64,000 bases of DNA from Corynespora cassiicola (taxonomy: Eukaryota > Ascomycota > Dothideomycetes > Pleosporales > Corynesporascaceae), in assembly GCA_022059125.1 (NCBI GenBank), contig JAEUWY010000005.1, positions 6,014,001 through 6,078,000 on the forward strand. Reading direction: 5' to 3'. The position numbers and the translations under genes are program-made. Of the stretch, positions 23,419-33,554 are shown one piece after another. Numbering within the stretch: position 1 is the first letter of the stretch; the number at the start of each line of letters is the position of its first letter. Under the pieces are notes generated by a model. That model was not told where the DNA came from and ran no database searches. It saw only the letters and a program-made list of their open reading frames with translations.

Positions 23419-25009
23419 GTAACAATCAGTGGCGCACTAATCGCCTTCGTTATTATGTCTCATTCTGGTAATATATGTACTTCTCTTCGAGCCAATATCA
23501 TTATGAACATGCATAAAATAAGCTAATGACCGCGCCTGCTTGAGTCAAGAAGACTAATATCATGGAAAATAATAAAATAAGAGGTGTGAATTTATAAAAT
23601 CTATCTTTTTCAGAGCCTCTGTCATTTCTAAAGTCAGAAACTGAGAAATGCTCAATTGCGCAGCATGGACAGCCTCAAGAACAGATAGGAGTACTAGAGT
23701 TCTAGGCTTTCTCACGAAGAACCTTGGGATATTAGAACATGAAACGGCAGTGGTATTGAAAGTTGGGCTCCAGAATCTATCTAAGACCTGCGCTAGCATG
23801 AAATTAACCAGGCGCTGATAATCAGAATGTGTCCATTCAGGCGAGGCAACAGGCCTGTTGTGTCTCTTTTGTAAAGCGAATGTCCCCCCGGGCCACTCAA
23901 GTGTAAATTCAGAATTTAACTGATGCTCAGAGCGATCTGTCGAGACTTGAAGATCGCATGCTTGAGGCTGAACAAAAAGCCACAAATTGATCAAAATCTC
24001 GAATAGAAGGCTGGGTTTTGTACTAAGAACAAATAAGCAGACTGCTGTATGTCATCATTGTCGGTTCATAGCGGACTATATCACCTCAACCTTGGGTATG
24101 GAGGCGCTAGGGCCCCCGATTACGCTACTAAAAAAATTTCTCCACACCCCCAGGAAAACCTCGTATCTCTAGAGCCTGATATCAGATCCATTGCGTGGAA
24201 ATAACGAATGTTGCCACTAGTACAAAAAACACCACATATGGATGGATCAAGATGTGGTACCTATATTCAAAATGTGACTCAAAAGGCGCATTGTTCGTTC
24301 TTTTTTCTTGCTGAAAATATTTTCTCTAGTTTCCATTCTTTGAAGCCCTTAATATCGGATGTCTCCAGTTGGTTGAATAGTGTCATAAACATACTTCATC
24401 GGTACAAGATATAAGCGAGTGACATGGTCGTTTTTTTGGCTGTACCGCCAGCTTATAGAAAGGTAGCACCACACAAAGAATATGGTCTATAATAGACGCT
24501 CAACAAATGCATAAAAATACTATATAAATATCCAAAAAAGTTATTTGACATTATCTTAAATAAAACTCATTCAAATTCCATTCCATTGTGCTATATGGAA
24601 AAGACTCAACGAAGAAGAAAGTGGTTGTTACCAACGGCCGAGGCAAACGAGTACCAACGGTGAGTCTTACGTAAATTTATTGGCATTTGTGGTGTTAAAG
24701 TACAGAAAAATGGTTCAATGTGAGATATTGGGCGGTTGCCTAGGGTGCTAAGGCCTTAATGACAGTTCAACGGTTGCCTTTGAGGGGGGGGGGGGATGGA
24801 GCCTTTCGGCGAAAAGGTTGAAATACCACGCAGCCCCCCAAAAATTTCACATACCTACACATCACTGAGGTTTCTATCGTCCTGAGTAAACTCGAACTGG
24901 AATCTTTCCAGCGAAATCAGGCTACAACCAGCAATCGAAATATATAGACACAGACTTGAGCTACCTCAGCGTACCCACCATCCACAATCCGATTTCTAAT
25001 CAAACAAAA
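23419..25009. other. Intergenic region with possible gene relic
   Basis: 1.6 kb between the HET gene and the first RING-H2 gene. A minus-strand frame at 23994-23560 (144 codons, containing HSDYQRLVNFMLAQVLDRFW and VLLSVLEAVHAAQ) has protein-like composition but matches no family I know and may be the relic of a gene. A G run at about 24786-24795 and several A/T-rich stretches lie upstream of the RING gene. Confidence 0.35.
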
Positions 25010-26812
25010 ATGGACTCTCATGTTACCATATACGAAATTCAAACCTCGCCTTACTATATCAGGGCCTTGAGAGATGTCCTCGAATTGAATGGAAATGGTT
25101 ATTGGGCGAACCAGGCCATGCCGCGTACTCTGTATAGCTCGGATCCTGTCCCTGAATTCATGGCTCCGGTCCGAATGCCTTCTTTCATACAGCAGGTCAA
25201 AGCTGTTGGAGCGGGGTCAAATCTTTACAAGCTCATCTCAGGTTGGTTTCGGATTTGCTATGTCTTTCATTCAGATCCAAGACCTGGCGACCCTGAATAC
25301 CAGCAGCCCTCCTTCGCAGCCGAGATGTTTGCCACAATGTCAGAAGACCTCAGCGGCCTGGAAAAGATATCAATTGACGTTGATCAAGCATGTCGGGAGA
25401 TTTATAATCTGCTGGGCGAGATACGAGATCCCAACAGCTGGGAGGGCATCGGGTGTGGGCTAGGGACTAACATCTTCGCTGCCTACTTTCTGTCCGCGAT
25501 ATTACAGCCAGATGTTGACACCGATGGCGAATATCGAAATTGGCTATTCGATATCACAGACGCCCAGCCTGCATATAGGGATTGGCGAACCTACGAGAGA
25601 CCCGACCGCCCGGGAGGTTACGGTCCGTTTCCCGCCCTTACACAATGCTTTGAGTGTATAGAGGAAGATGAAGAGAATGGAGAAATCGAGGAAGAGGAGG
25701 AGAAAAAAGAAAAGTTTGACGAAACTGATAGAGAAGAGGATGACCAGGTGGATCGAAGTCATGAAGAAGAAGAAGAAGAAGAAGAAGAAGAAGAAGAAGA
25801 AGAAGAAGAAGAAGAAGAAGAAGAAGAAGAAGAAGAAGAAGAAGAAGAAGAAGAAGAAGAAGAAGAAGAAGAAGAAGAAGAAGAAGAAGAAGAAGAAGAC
25901 GGAAACCTGGTAGCGATGCGTACTTTTGTTGAGTGCGCTATGCAGCTCGCATGCTTTGTCGGTCAACTATTCGAGGTAACCGACTATGATCCAAGACAGG
26001 ATTTAATTCGTCGGTTTACGGATCTCGCAGTCGGTCATTTTGTTTGTGACATTCACGACTTATTCTCGACTACCCCGTTCAGAGTTCGCCACTTTGCTTC
26101 ACGAATCGACTTCCGCGATATGGTGGATGCACTTATTGCAAAAGCTCGAGAGATTTTCAGCGAAGAGCCCGGCATGGAACAAGGAATTAGACTTCGACTG
26201 CGCCTGTATCGATGGGTATTGCAGAGTGGGATGGATAATCGAGTTTCTGAAATACATAGGGTGTTGGTCCGCTGGATAATCGACGAAAAGTCATGGGGAG
26301 GCATACTCACTGGTGAAAATCAAAGAAACGGGGGGATGCCCAGCACCCATCGGATATTCGAGTCCGTTTGGCCTCAAGAGATGTACGACTTTATCGAACT
26401 TACCGGCCAGGGAATCCCGATACCTGAACACATGAAAGACGTGGAGCTCATAGCTTGCGGCCCACCCATAAAAGTCAGGTCATGTGCTCATCCCACACTA
26501 CCGGAAAAAGAAGATATTTGTCTTGTATGCATGTACGATTTCGACAAGCCAGCTAGATGCCTTCCAGTCAGCCTTGATGCGTGCGGACATGTTTTCCACC
26601 GTCAGTGTCTACGTCAGCTCATCAATGGAATACAGAAGAGCTCAAACAAATGTCCAACATGCAGGACTATTATTTGCAGGGAGAGGGACCGACAAGTAAA
26701 GCCGGAATTCGTGGATGAACAGGTGAAGGAGACAGTCTCAGCGTATGAATCTGACTACGTTTCAGATGATAATTTGGATGGGTTGGATCTTGCATCTTTA
26801 ACAGTGGACTAG
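25010..26812 (+). CDS. Large RING-H2 protein with polyglutamate tract
   Basis: A single-exon gene of 600 residues from the ATG at 25010 (the open frame extends upstream to a TTG but has no other ATG). Residues 1-215 are globular-looking and unrecognised. Residues about 216-251 are Glu-rich, followed by 45 consecutive Glu codons, all GAA (25763-25897, residues 252-296). A helical region follows (RLRLRLYRWVLQSG). Near the C-terminus is a RING-H2 finger: CLVC, then ACGHVFHRQC, then CPTC, giving ligands C3H2C3. RING-H2 domains usually recruit E2 enzymes for ubiquitin transfer; no substrate-binding domain is recognised. The protein resembles the RING protein at 29126 in its P(F/Y)RVR segment and overall plan, so the two are probably distant paralogues. 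The polyglutamate region may vary in length between strains. Confidence 0.8.
   Translation: MDSHVTIYEIQTSPYYIRALRDVLELNGNGYWANQAMPRTLYSSDPVPEFMAPVRMPSFIQQVKAVGAGSNLYKLISGWFRICYVFHSDPRPGDPEYQQPSFAAEMFATMSEDLSGLEKISIDVDQACREIYNLLGEIRDPNSWEGIGCGLGTNIFAAYFLSAILQPDVDTDGEYRNWLFDITDAQPAYRDWRTYERPDRPGGYGPFPALTQCFECIEEDEENGEIEEEEEKKEKFDETDREEDDQVDRSHEEEEEEEEEEEEEEEEEEEEEEEEEEEEEEEEEEEEEEEEEEEEEDGNLVAMRTFVECAMQLACFVGQLFEVTDYDPRQDLIRRFTDLAVGHFVCDIHDLFSTTPFRVRHFASRIDFRDMVDALIAKAREIFSEEPGMEQGIRLRLRLYRWVLQSGMDNRVSEIHRVLVRWIIDEKSWGGILTGENQRNGGMPSTHRIFESVWPQEMYDFIELTGQGIPIPEHMKDVELIACGPPIKVRSCAHPTLPEKEDICLVCMYDFDKPARCLPVSLDACGHVFHRQCLRQLINGIQKSSNKCPTCRTIICRERDRQVKPEFVDEQVKETVSAYESDYVSDDNLDGLDLASLTVD
25763..25897 (+). 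repeat. (GAA)45 microsatellite within coding sequence
   Basis: 135 uninterrupted bases of GAA, in frame in the RING-H2 gene, encoding 45 Glu residues. It is flanked by imperfect Glu/Asp/Lys codons, the usual setting for a slippage-expanded tract. It also produces a meaningless polyphenylalanine open frame on the minus strand. Confidence 0.97.
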
Positions 26813-27078
26813 GACAGTCCAACTCAGAGCAACGCGTTTACATTTCTGAAAAGTTGCTGTTATTACGAGGAGCTTCTATTTTTCTGTTATAGATATTCAC
26901 TTTTAGTCTATCATTTATGTTGTTCAAGCGTCTAAGCCGAAATAGGAGGTCCTATTTTACGACTCTTAAGGCTTTACTTACTTTGGAGTATTTGAGGCCG
27001 ATGAAGAAACAATTGTGAGTTCAAGCTTGAAAATGCTACGGATAGCAAAAATTTCCTTGAGATTTTCACATATCTCAA

Positions 27079-28191
27079 TTAACTCTCCTTTAATTGAAGA
27101 TTATTCAATAGAATCGACTTTGCTAGATTAGTAAACCCCTGCATCTGTGCCTCTGAGTGATATGCTTCGTTGTAGGCCACATTCAGATTGAGCTGATCTT
27201 GAAAGGTGCAAACGAAACAAACGGCCTGCGGGGTCAATATATTGACAGCCAAGCTCATGTCTGTGACATCTATCCCCCAGGAGTCAGATCCATGGCTGCG
27301 CTTCATCAAGTTCTCGACAATCCCGATGCTACTGATATCAACATCGCTTGCTTGTGGCAGGTCTCTCGGCAAGTTCCGCAGCATATCGCCCAGCCCTTTT
27401 GCATACCATCGATGAGCTTCCAGATATTTTTTCGATATACCCTTTTGATAGATTGCGTTGTAGTGCGATGTGATCTTCTCCCAAGTATCTGTTGACTCAA
27501 CCTTCTTCATCCACCCAGAAGTATACAATCCGCTTGCGTATTTCGGGCCAGAAAAAGGCTCTGGAAGATAACTCCGCATGTTGAAACGAACGGTGCTGGT
27601 GTGATGTTGAGTTTTGCGGTTCTGATCAGCGAGTTTCCAGTTGGCGAATGCGACGCTTGCGTGTACCGCTGAAGTCACGCTGATCTGGAGCTCTTTTGTA
27701 GAATCGACGATCCGTCGTGTGAGCAGTTTGCTGAAATTCATCCGGGCAAATAGCGTGCCTCCTGGGGTCGTAGCCGAAGTGAAAGGAATTCCAACAGCGC
27801 CTTCTACCAAACCAAATGTGGCCAAGCAAGACTGTCCTAGAGCCTTTTGCTCCTCGTTGGGATGCTCTGGGATTCTGGCTGCGTCTTCAATGGATGGTGC
27901 CAGCCTGCCAATTTCTTCGCCCCAGGAAAGAGAAGCTGGGTCACCTAAGTCTACCTTCACGATCAATTTGAGAAGAGCATCCAGCAACATTGGAAATCCA
28001 ATGCCATCGGTTCGCCAGTGTGCAGTATTCCCTAAGAGCTCCCCATTTTTAGTCACAAAGGTCAAAGCAACCGAAGGGTTAGGCTTGGCATTGCGAATGA
28101 CCTGCGAAGCGGATTCGGCATCATCATCAACTCTGAAAGTGTGCCCAATCCACTCATCAAGGTCCACTGAGGAAGGGATGTTGTAGGCCAA
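27079..28191 (-). pseudogene. BAHD/CAT-like acyltransferase, 5' end missing or frameshifted
   Basis: An open frame encodes 370 residues with HWRTDG, the HxxxDG catalytic motif of the CoA-dependent acyltransferase (chloramphenicol acetyltransferase/condensation) superfamily, where His acts as general base. It also has LDEWIGHTFRV and other stretches usual in fungal members, which run to 430-500 residues. The frame begins without an ATG: it opens after a TGA about 70 bases upstream of 28191, and the first in-frame ATG falls within the catalytic region. A neighbouring frame (about 28340-28200) reads SVRFRYPAACLRVHS, similar to the LRFRHP segment expected earlier in the family. This suggests a frameshift or lost exon. 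The DFGWG-like second motif is not clearly seen. I call it a probable pseudogene; a normal gene with an unrecognised 5' intron remains possible. Confidence 0.6.
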
Positions 28192-28341
28192 ATCGCCTCC
28201 TTTGCAGAATAGAGTTGAAATTTCATGACGCAGTAACGCTCATGCTTCAGACTTGATCTGGTTTTACTGCTGATGGAATGCACACGTAAGCAAGCGGCGG
28301 GGTACCGGAAGCGCACACTTGGTACCCGGAAATCGGCGTCT

Positions 28342-29125
28342 CCCTATTGGCCAGTATGGCAACTAGTCTACTGCTATGAATTATTGAGCGAACATGATGG
28401 TGACTCAGAGTATAGTGTATGATCGAAACTGACTACCTAGACATGTAGGGTAGGCTATATGAGCGATGCAGCTGACGAAATGCTTTATTTTCGGATCATG
28501 ACGACCAGTAGACTCTACTTGAAAATTGGGATAGATATATTGCTGTATTGCAATCTTCGCAAGCATCTAGCAAGCAAAACCGGTGCACAAATAAGAATGA
28601 GACTGCTGTATGTTGTGTCGTCTCATTGGCGCTATTTGTGACAGTACGAGACTTTCAAAAGTCGTCAAGGGTCTTCTTGCAGTATCGTTCATGGTTTAGG
28701 TTTATCGTGTGGGTTTTGACTAGTACTAAGGGAAATGAGTACGTTGCAACTCTATGCACTTACTATTATTGAACTATGATAGAGAGTGAAAACTCAAAAG
28801 CTAGGTGACGATGAGAAAGCAGATGGCTATAAAATTTCCAACGTACGGACGTATTTGCCACATATCCGACTTCCTGTAAGTTGGATGCTGCGTTGTATGT
28901 AAAGCTGTTAGATTAGACGATGAAAAAGATGGACAAGACTAGGATATGGGGGTCAGGCTCTTTCGTATAAAAAAAGACATGTTCAAAAACAATAACAAGG
29001 AAAAGTGGTCAGCAATAACTCACCTGCATCAAAGAGCCAACAAAGAAATGACACAGTCAATGCCTTAGCTTCACTTTGCGGCACTTCAAACGCTGAAACA
29101 ACGCATTTTGCATTGTTGTGTCAGA
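28342..29125. other. Intergenic region
   Basis: Between the acyltransferase remnant and the second RING-H2 gene. A+T content rises and only short frames occur. Nothing is recognised besides the presumed promoter of the RING gene. Confidence 0.5.
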
Positions 29126-30817
29126 ATGCCTTGTGACGATGAACGACGAATTATCTTTAATAAAGTGATGGAGCCCAGTTTATCGAGGCGAACGTACGAT
29201 TCTTCATCGATCATGGATATGCTGAGCGTAAACCCTTCAGGAAACCTGCGCAGACCTTGGTCGGGCCGAGACGTCTATATTCCTACACTATCAAAGGCAC
29301 TCGACGCCTTCATAAGTAATGATGCGCTAGAACAAGTCCCATCATGGAAATGGGAGGACAACGGAAGCGGTAATCTTGAAGGACGCTGGATTGCAGAAAA
29401 TATTTGCCCGTTTCATATCTCGACCATTATCAATACTTTTCTCTTTCTCATGGAATCAATATTGCGACAAAAGAACGAGATCAAAGATGCAGGCTTTAAC
29501 TGCGACAGCTTTGAAGATGCTTTACAGTCTTGGTGCACGAAACAGAACATGGGCGCAGGAGACGTTCTGGATATTATTGAGTCGATCGACATTGCACAGT
29601 TTCGCACGGTAGTACTTGGGATTTCAGAAGCCATTTCAGATCCAATGGAATGCGTACCAGGGACGAATCATATCTCGATTCGAAAAGCATGGCTGATCCG
29701 ATGTGCTCTCCGTCCTGAGGCTGGGCTTAGTCCTCGGCAGACCGAGTTGATTGAGAGGCTACTGATAGAACAACCACGATATACCGACGTATCATCGGAT
29801 GTATTCCGTCAACTAAACAACGAAGGACTGGGTATGTTTCCTAGCTTGACCCTGGCATTGCGACCGTTTCTCCCATATCCTGGTTGGAACGAGCAGTGTG
29901 ACTCTGAAGCACTGTGGGAAGTAGCTCACCAGTTTGTTCGAGTCGGAATGGCGGTAGCCAGCCTTTGGCAGGAATATCCAAGCTCAAACACAGGTAGAAG
30001 TAGAGAATTATTGCCCGCTTACCCCCTGTATGTCTGCGGTTACACACAAATGGAGGGCCTGTGGTGGAATATGATAACGGACCCCTTTTCTCCGGTGCCG
30101 TACCGAGTGCGCCAAGTTCTTTCTTCTATCAAAGTAAAAGGAGTTTGGGACATGTTTTGGCACAGGGCAACAAGGTCGAGTTATTTGGTCGACACGTCTA
30201 TCATCTCGCGGTTAATGCTGTGGCTGGAGAGAGCCGCACAAGATCCGGAAACCTACCCGTACGAAAGCGAAGAAGTATCGGAGCTCATTTTCAACACTTT
30301 TATGGACGCGATCAATTTTGCAGCAAAAACAAAGCATGCTCTGCTATTCTACAAATTCGAAAAGATAGAACAGATATTGAGCCGAGAAGCTTTGGAGGAG
30401 GCACACAATACGCGCGTATGCGGGGTGGACCCCGTCGGCACCTTGTTGTTCAACCGCATCGACGAAGGAGACTTGCTCCTGTACGGAGATTGGTATAGAG
30501 AGATGACCGACTACGATGAGTTGCCGATGATCGAATTGTACGAAGATGTGGATTTGGTACCTGAAGGTCCTCGTGTAGATGTGTGCTACTTCTTAGAGTT
30601 GGTCCAAGGATCGCCAGAAGAAGTATGCACCATCTGTCAGGAAGACTTTTCGTATGAAGGTCGGAAATGTGTGAGGCTGCCTCAATGTCCCCACGTGTTT
30701 CATTTCACGTGTATGGATGACATGATTAATACCGGAGGCAAAGGGAGCAATCTATGCCCAAATTGTCGCGCAGCAGTCTGTGAGCCCAGGCCGATGAGGC
30801 CCAAGCATGCAGTTTAG
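29126..30817 (+). CDS. Large RING-H2 protein, second copy
   Basis: A single-exon gene of 563 residues from the ATG at 29126. The first roughly 490 residues form a mostly helical, unrecognised region that includes LRPFLPYPGWNEQC, PYRVRQVLSSIK and RLMLWLERAAQD. A C-terminal RING-H2 finger has CTIC, then QCPHVFHFTC, then CPNC (C3H2C3), followed by a short basic tail. Compared with the RING protein at 25010, the order of features is the same (long N-terminal region, P(F/Y)RVR, RING within the last 60-110 residues) but there is no polyglutamate tract and overall identity is low. It probably acts as a ubiquitin ligase; its partner and substrate are unknown. The two genes are on the same strand with the acyltransferase remnant between them on the other. 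Confidence 0.8.
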   Translation: MPCDDERRIIFNKVMEPSLSRRTYDSSSIMDMLSVNPSGNLRRPWSGRDVYIPTLSKALDAFISNDALEQVPSWKWEDNGSGNLEGRWIAENICPFHISTIINTFLFLMESILRQKNEIKDAGFNCDSFEDALQSWCTKQNMGAGDVLDIIESIDIAQFRTVVLGISEAISDPMECVPGTNHISIRKAWLIRCALRPEAGLSPRQTELIERLLIEQPRYTDVSSDVFRQLNNEGLGMFPSLTLALRPFLPYPGWNEQCDSEALWEVAHQFVRVGMAVASLWQEYPSSNTGRSRELLPAYPLYVCGYTQMEGLWWNMITDPFSPVPYRVRQVLSSIKVKGVWDMFWHRATRSSYLVDTSIISRLMLWLERAAQDPETYPYESEEVSELIFNTFMDAINFAAKTKHALLFYKFEKIEQILSREALEEAHNTRVCGVDPVGTLLFNRIDEGDLLLYGDWYREMTDYDELPMIELYEDVDLVPEGPRVDVCYFLELVQGSPEEVCTICQEDFSYEGRKCVRLPQCPHVFHFTCMDDMINTGGKGSNLCPNCRAAVCEPRPMRPKHAV

Positions 30818-31083
30818 ACTTGAAGAATATATTCACAACAGTATTCGTGAATGCAAAAGGACAAAGGGCCAATTATGCGAAGAAGAGTGACGCGTTCGGG
30901 TATCGTTCATGATGGGCTTGGGAATAAAGTGTATGTGTTATCGATAACTAGTGCCGAGGCTACCTACCTCGCTAAGCCTTAGCGCCTCCTTTTGCAGGTG
31001 TCAGCCTTCCCCAACTGCTCAGACCATGTATGCAACGAACGTGCAACAGCTTCACCCTGACTACCAGCAATTTCATCAACAAC

Positions 31084-31593
31084 ATGCCCGTCATATCAGT
31101 GAAAGCAGAACCCGCGATCATCAAGGCATCAGGAAAGGACGTGTGGGAGAGGCTGACAGATATTTCAACTTGGTCGTCATGGAACAGCTTTGTCCCTGAG
31201 GCTGAGATTCTCGACGCACAGGATGCCCAGCCTTCTTCTGGACCCAGAACGTTGGCATTGGGCAACCGAATTCGATTCCAAGTGAACATGAATGGAAATA
31301 TTCAGAAGTCTGATCAGAAAGTTATCGTATACGAAGTGCCGGCGGCGGGGGATGAGAAGAAAGCGTGGAAGATTTGCTGGGCATTCCAGGACTTGCCAGA
31401 CTTCCTGTTGAGAAGTTGTAGATGGAATGAGATCGAGCAAACGGGAGAAAATGAGTGTATTTATCGCACTGGCGAAGAAATGTATGGACCTGTAGCGTAC
31501 GTTGTCAAGGCCCTGCATGGGAAGGCGGTCGACCAAGGTATAAAGAACTGGGCCGAGGGCCTTCAAAGGTCATTCACTAGTGCCTCACCCTGA
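31084..31593 (+). CDS. SRPBCC (START-like) domain protein
   Basis: 169 residues from the ATG at 31084. An in-frame ATG at 31030 would add 18 residues that look like leader DNA, and the fold begins at MPVISVKAEPAIIKA. Seen: DVWERLTDISTWSSWNSFVP, the usual first helix and W-x-x-W of the polyketide cyclase/dehydrase group of the SRPBCC superfamily, then alternating strands and a long C-terminal helix (GIKNWAEGLQRSF). These small proteins form a deep hydrophobic pocket that binds lipids or aromatic compounds; the ligand here is not predictable. It follows the RING gene on the same strand after 266 bases. No signal peptide is seen, so it is probably cytosolic. Confidence 0.8.
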   Translation: MPVISVKAEPAIIKASGKDVWERLTDISTWSSWNSFVPEAEILDAQDAQPSSGPRTLALGNRIRFQVNMNGNIQKSDQKVIVYEVPAAGDEKKAWKICWAFQDLPDFLLRSCRWNEIEQTGENECIYRTGEEMYGPVAYVVKALHGKAVDQGIKNWAEGLQRSFTSASP

Positions 31594-31948
31594 GCCACGA
31601 TTTGATATCTTGTAAGTGGATTTAGACTTCTTTTCTTACACTATTCCCGCTCGTCTACTCCATAACGCTGACAAGTGTAGGGTCATTTAGCGCTGCATCA
31701 TTCCCCGAACATAATCTATGATTTCTTTTCTACCACCAAGTGAGATACAGTACTTTCAGTGAAGCATGCTTTGTTATGGTTTCTGAAAGGGGCTATAGTG
31801 TCTCGATTCTCCCTTTATTCCACGGCGGGGTTTATCACTAAGAGACAACACTGACCAACGCACCCCGCCAGAGGTAATCTCTACAGGCCATCCACAATTA
31901 TTGCTCTCATTATTTTCGCTACTTTCAATAAGTCCAAATCAACAAAAT
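31594..31948. other. Intergenic region
   Basis: 355 bases between two genes on the same strand. It holds the SRPBCC 3' UTR and the promoter of the zinc-finger gene. No other feature is seen. Confidence 0.6.
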
Positions 31949-33017
31949 ATGGATGAAAACGCACCAAAATGGCGTATTGAGCACTCCGTTTCTGGCCTTG
32001 CAGGCTGCCAACACGCTGACTGCAGGAAAGCCAAAGCGAAGATTTCCAAAGGCGAGTTTCGCATCGGTACCCGCACATGGATTGACACTGAGCAGAAGTA
32101 CACCTACTTCTGGCGTCATTGGTAAGTTGACCTGGCCGTACGACGATGAAGTACTAACGACAGCGGAGGGGATGCGCAACTTTCTCCCAGATAACGGGAC
32201 TCAAGAAAATCACCGGCGGCAAGGTGGAAAATGTGCCTGGGTTCTCTACCATCAGCCTGGAGAGCCAAGAACAAGTTCGTCTTGCTTTTGATAAAGGTGT
32301 GGTCGTGGACAAAGAGTTTAAGGATATCCGCGAAGACCTCGCCAAGGACTTTTCTCCTGTTGTGAGCGAGATCATTCGTGCAATAGGCTACAAGGTCGAT
32401 GTCTGCAAGCGAGCTACCGGTTGCCGTAGACTCGAGTGCCAACAGGCAGCTTCTGCATGCAAAATCACCAAGGGCGAACTTAGGATGGGCTTTGAAGTGA
32501 AGTATGGGCAAGAAATCACTTCATGGCTCTATAAGCACTGGTATGTACCGCAATATCTGTCACAATTGTTTGCTAAACGTAAGTTAGGAAGTGTATCACA
32601 CAGTATGATCTCGACTCTGCGAAGAGCGCCTTGAACGATGACTCTTTGAAGAGTTGGAACGAACTTCCTGCCGAATACAGAGACTTTGTGATCAGTTCAT
32701 TTGATGAGAACCAGATCGTGGACCCCCCGAAGTTAAACACTGAGCCGCCAAAGCTGACACGGAAGCGGACACGCAAGAACAAGGACAAAGAGGGTGCGGT
32801 TGGCAACAGTGTTAAGGCCATTGCGAAGAACGAGAATGATGGCAAGAATATGGACAAGACAACAAAGAAGCGCGGATTTCAAGAAGTGGATATCGAACCT
32901 GCCCGACGTTCTCCGAGGAAGCGTACGAGATCCTCCAGTAAAAGCCACGAGGAAGTTATTCAGCCACGAGTTGGCTTCGAGGAATATACCGCGATACAAG
33001 AGGAAAATAAATCCTGA
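31949..33017 (+). CDS. Protein with two PARP-type zinc fingers, three exons
   Basis: Exons 31949-32121, 32169-32540 and 32588-33017; both introns are 47 nt (donors GTAAGT and GTATGT, the first with a TACTAAC branch site) and phases join to 324 residues. Two PARP-type fingers are visible. Finger 1 covers residues about 8-62: WRIEHSVSGLAGC, Cx4C, KISKGEFRIGT, and HWGC across the first intron. Finger 2 covers about 130-185: CRRLEC, KITKGELRMG, and HWKC across the second intron. Thus both introns cut the last Trp codon of a finger at the same phase, pointing to an internal duplication. The C-terminal third is Lys/Arg-rich with an SPRKRTRSSSKS stretch, a likely nuclear signal. PARP fingers bind DNA breaks in PARP1 and DNA ligase III, but no catalytic domain is present here. 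Confidence 0.88.
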
Positions 33018-33554
33018 ATATCTCATCACACGGAGAAAAGATACTCAGAAATACAGACACGCTTTGTTGCATCTTGAATTTGATGAATTGAAAACGATTC
33101 GAGGGCAGGAATGATTTTGCCATCTACTAAATTCCCCTGGAATCGGGCAGGTGAAGACACTGGGTCAATAACACCACTCCATCGCATACTCTTTGCACAT
33201 TGCTCTGGACTCTGCGAGATTTCGTGATGAGTCTATGGGTGGCAAGGTAATAAGTTCACGGAAACGGAAAATATACAGAGTAATCTCGCAATAAGTAGAT
33301 ACACGAGCATATTAATAACATCTGTATGCAAGTCTTGCCTAATGTTGAAGCTGTCGGTGATGAGTAGCGGGTTGCTTCTAGCCAATCGGTACATCTTCGG
33401 TGTTCCCTCCCGAACCTCCGCCATTCCCGCATCCATGTCGCAAGCTGTTCTGTTCTCCGTCCCCGCGTCTCGAACATTCCCCGATACCCGCTACCCGCCC
33501 TACCACCTCCGCAAGCGTTTCTCATTCTTGTGCGCTATATCAACAGTAGCAACC
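33018..33554. other. Intergenic region
   Basis: Between the zinc-finger gene and the thioredoxin gene. The open frame of the thioredoxin exon extends upstream to an ATG at 33342, but the added text is not thioredoxin-like. The last 150 bases are C/T-rich, as expected of a fungal 5' UTR. Confidence 0.5.

Noticed and set aside
25544..25966. Minus-strand frame with a long polyphenylalanine run
   Set aside because: It is the complement of the GAA repeat in the RING-H2 gene and has no independent support.
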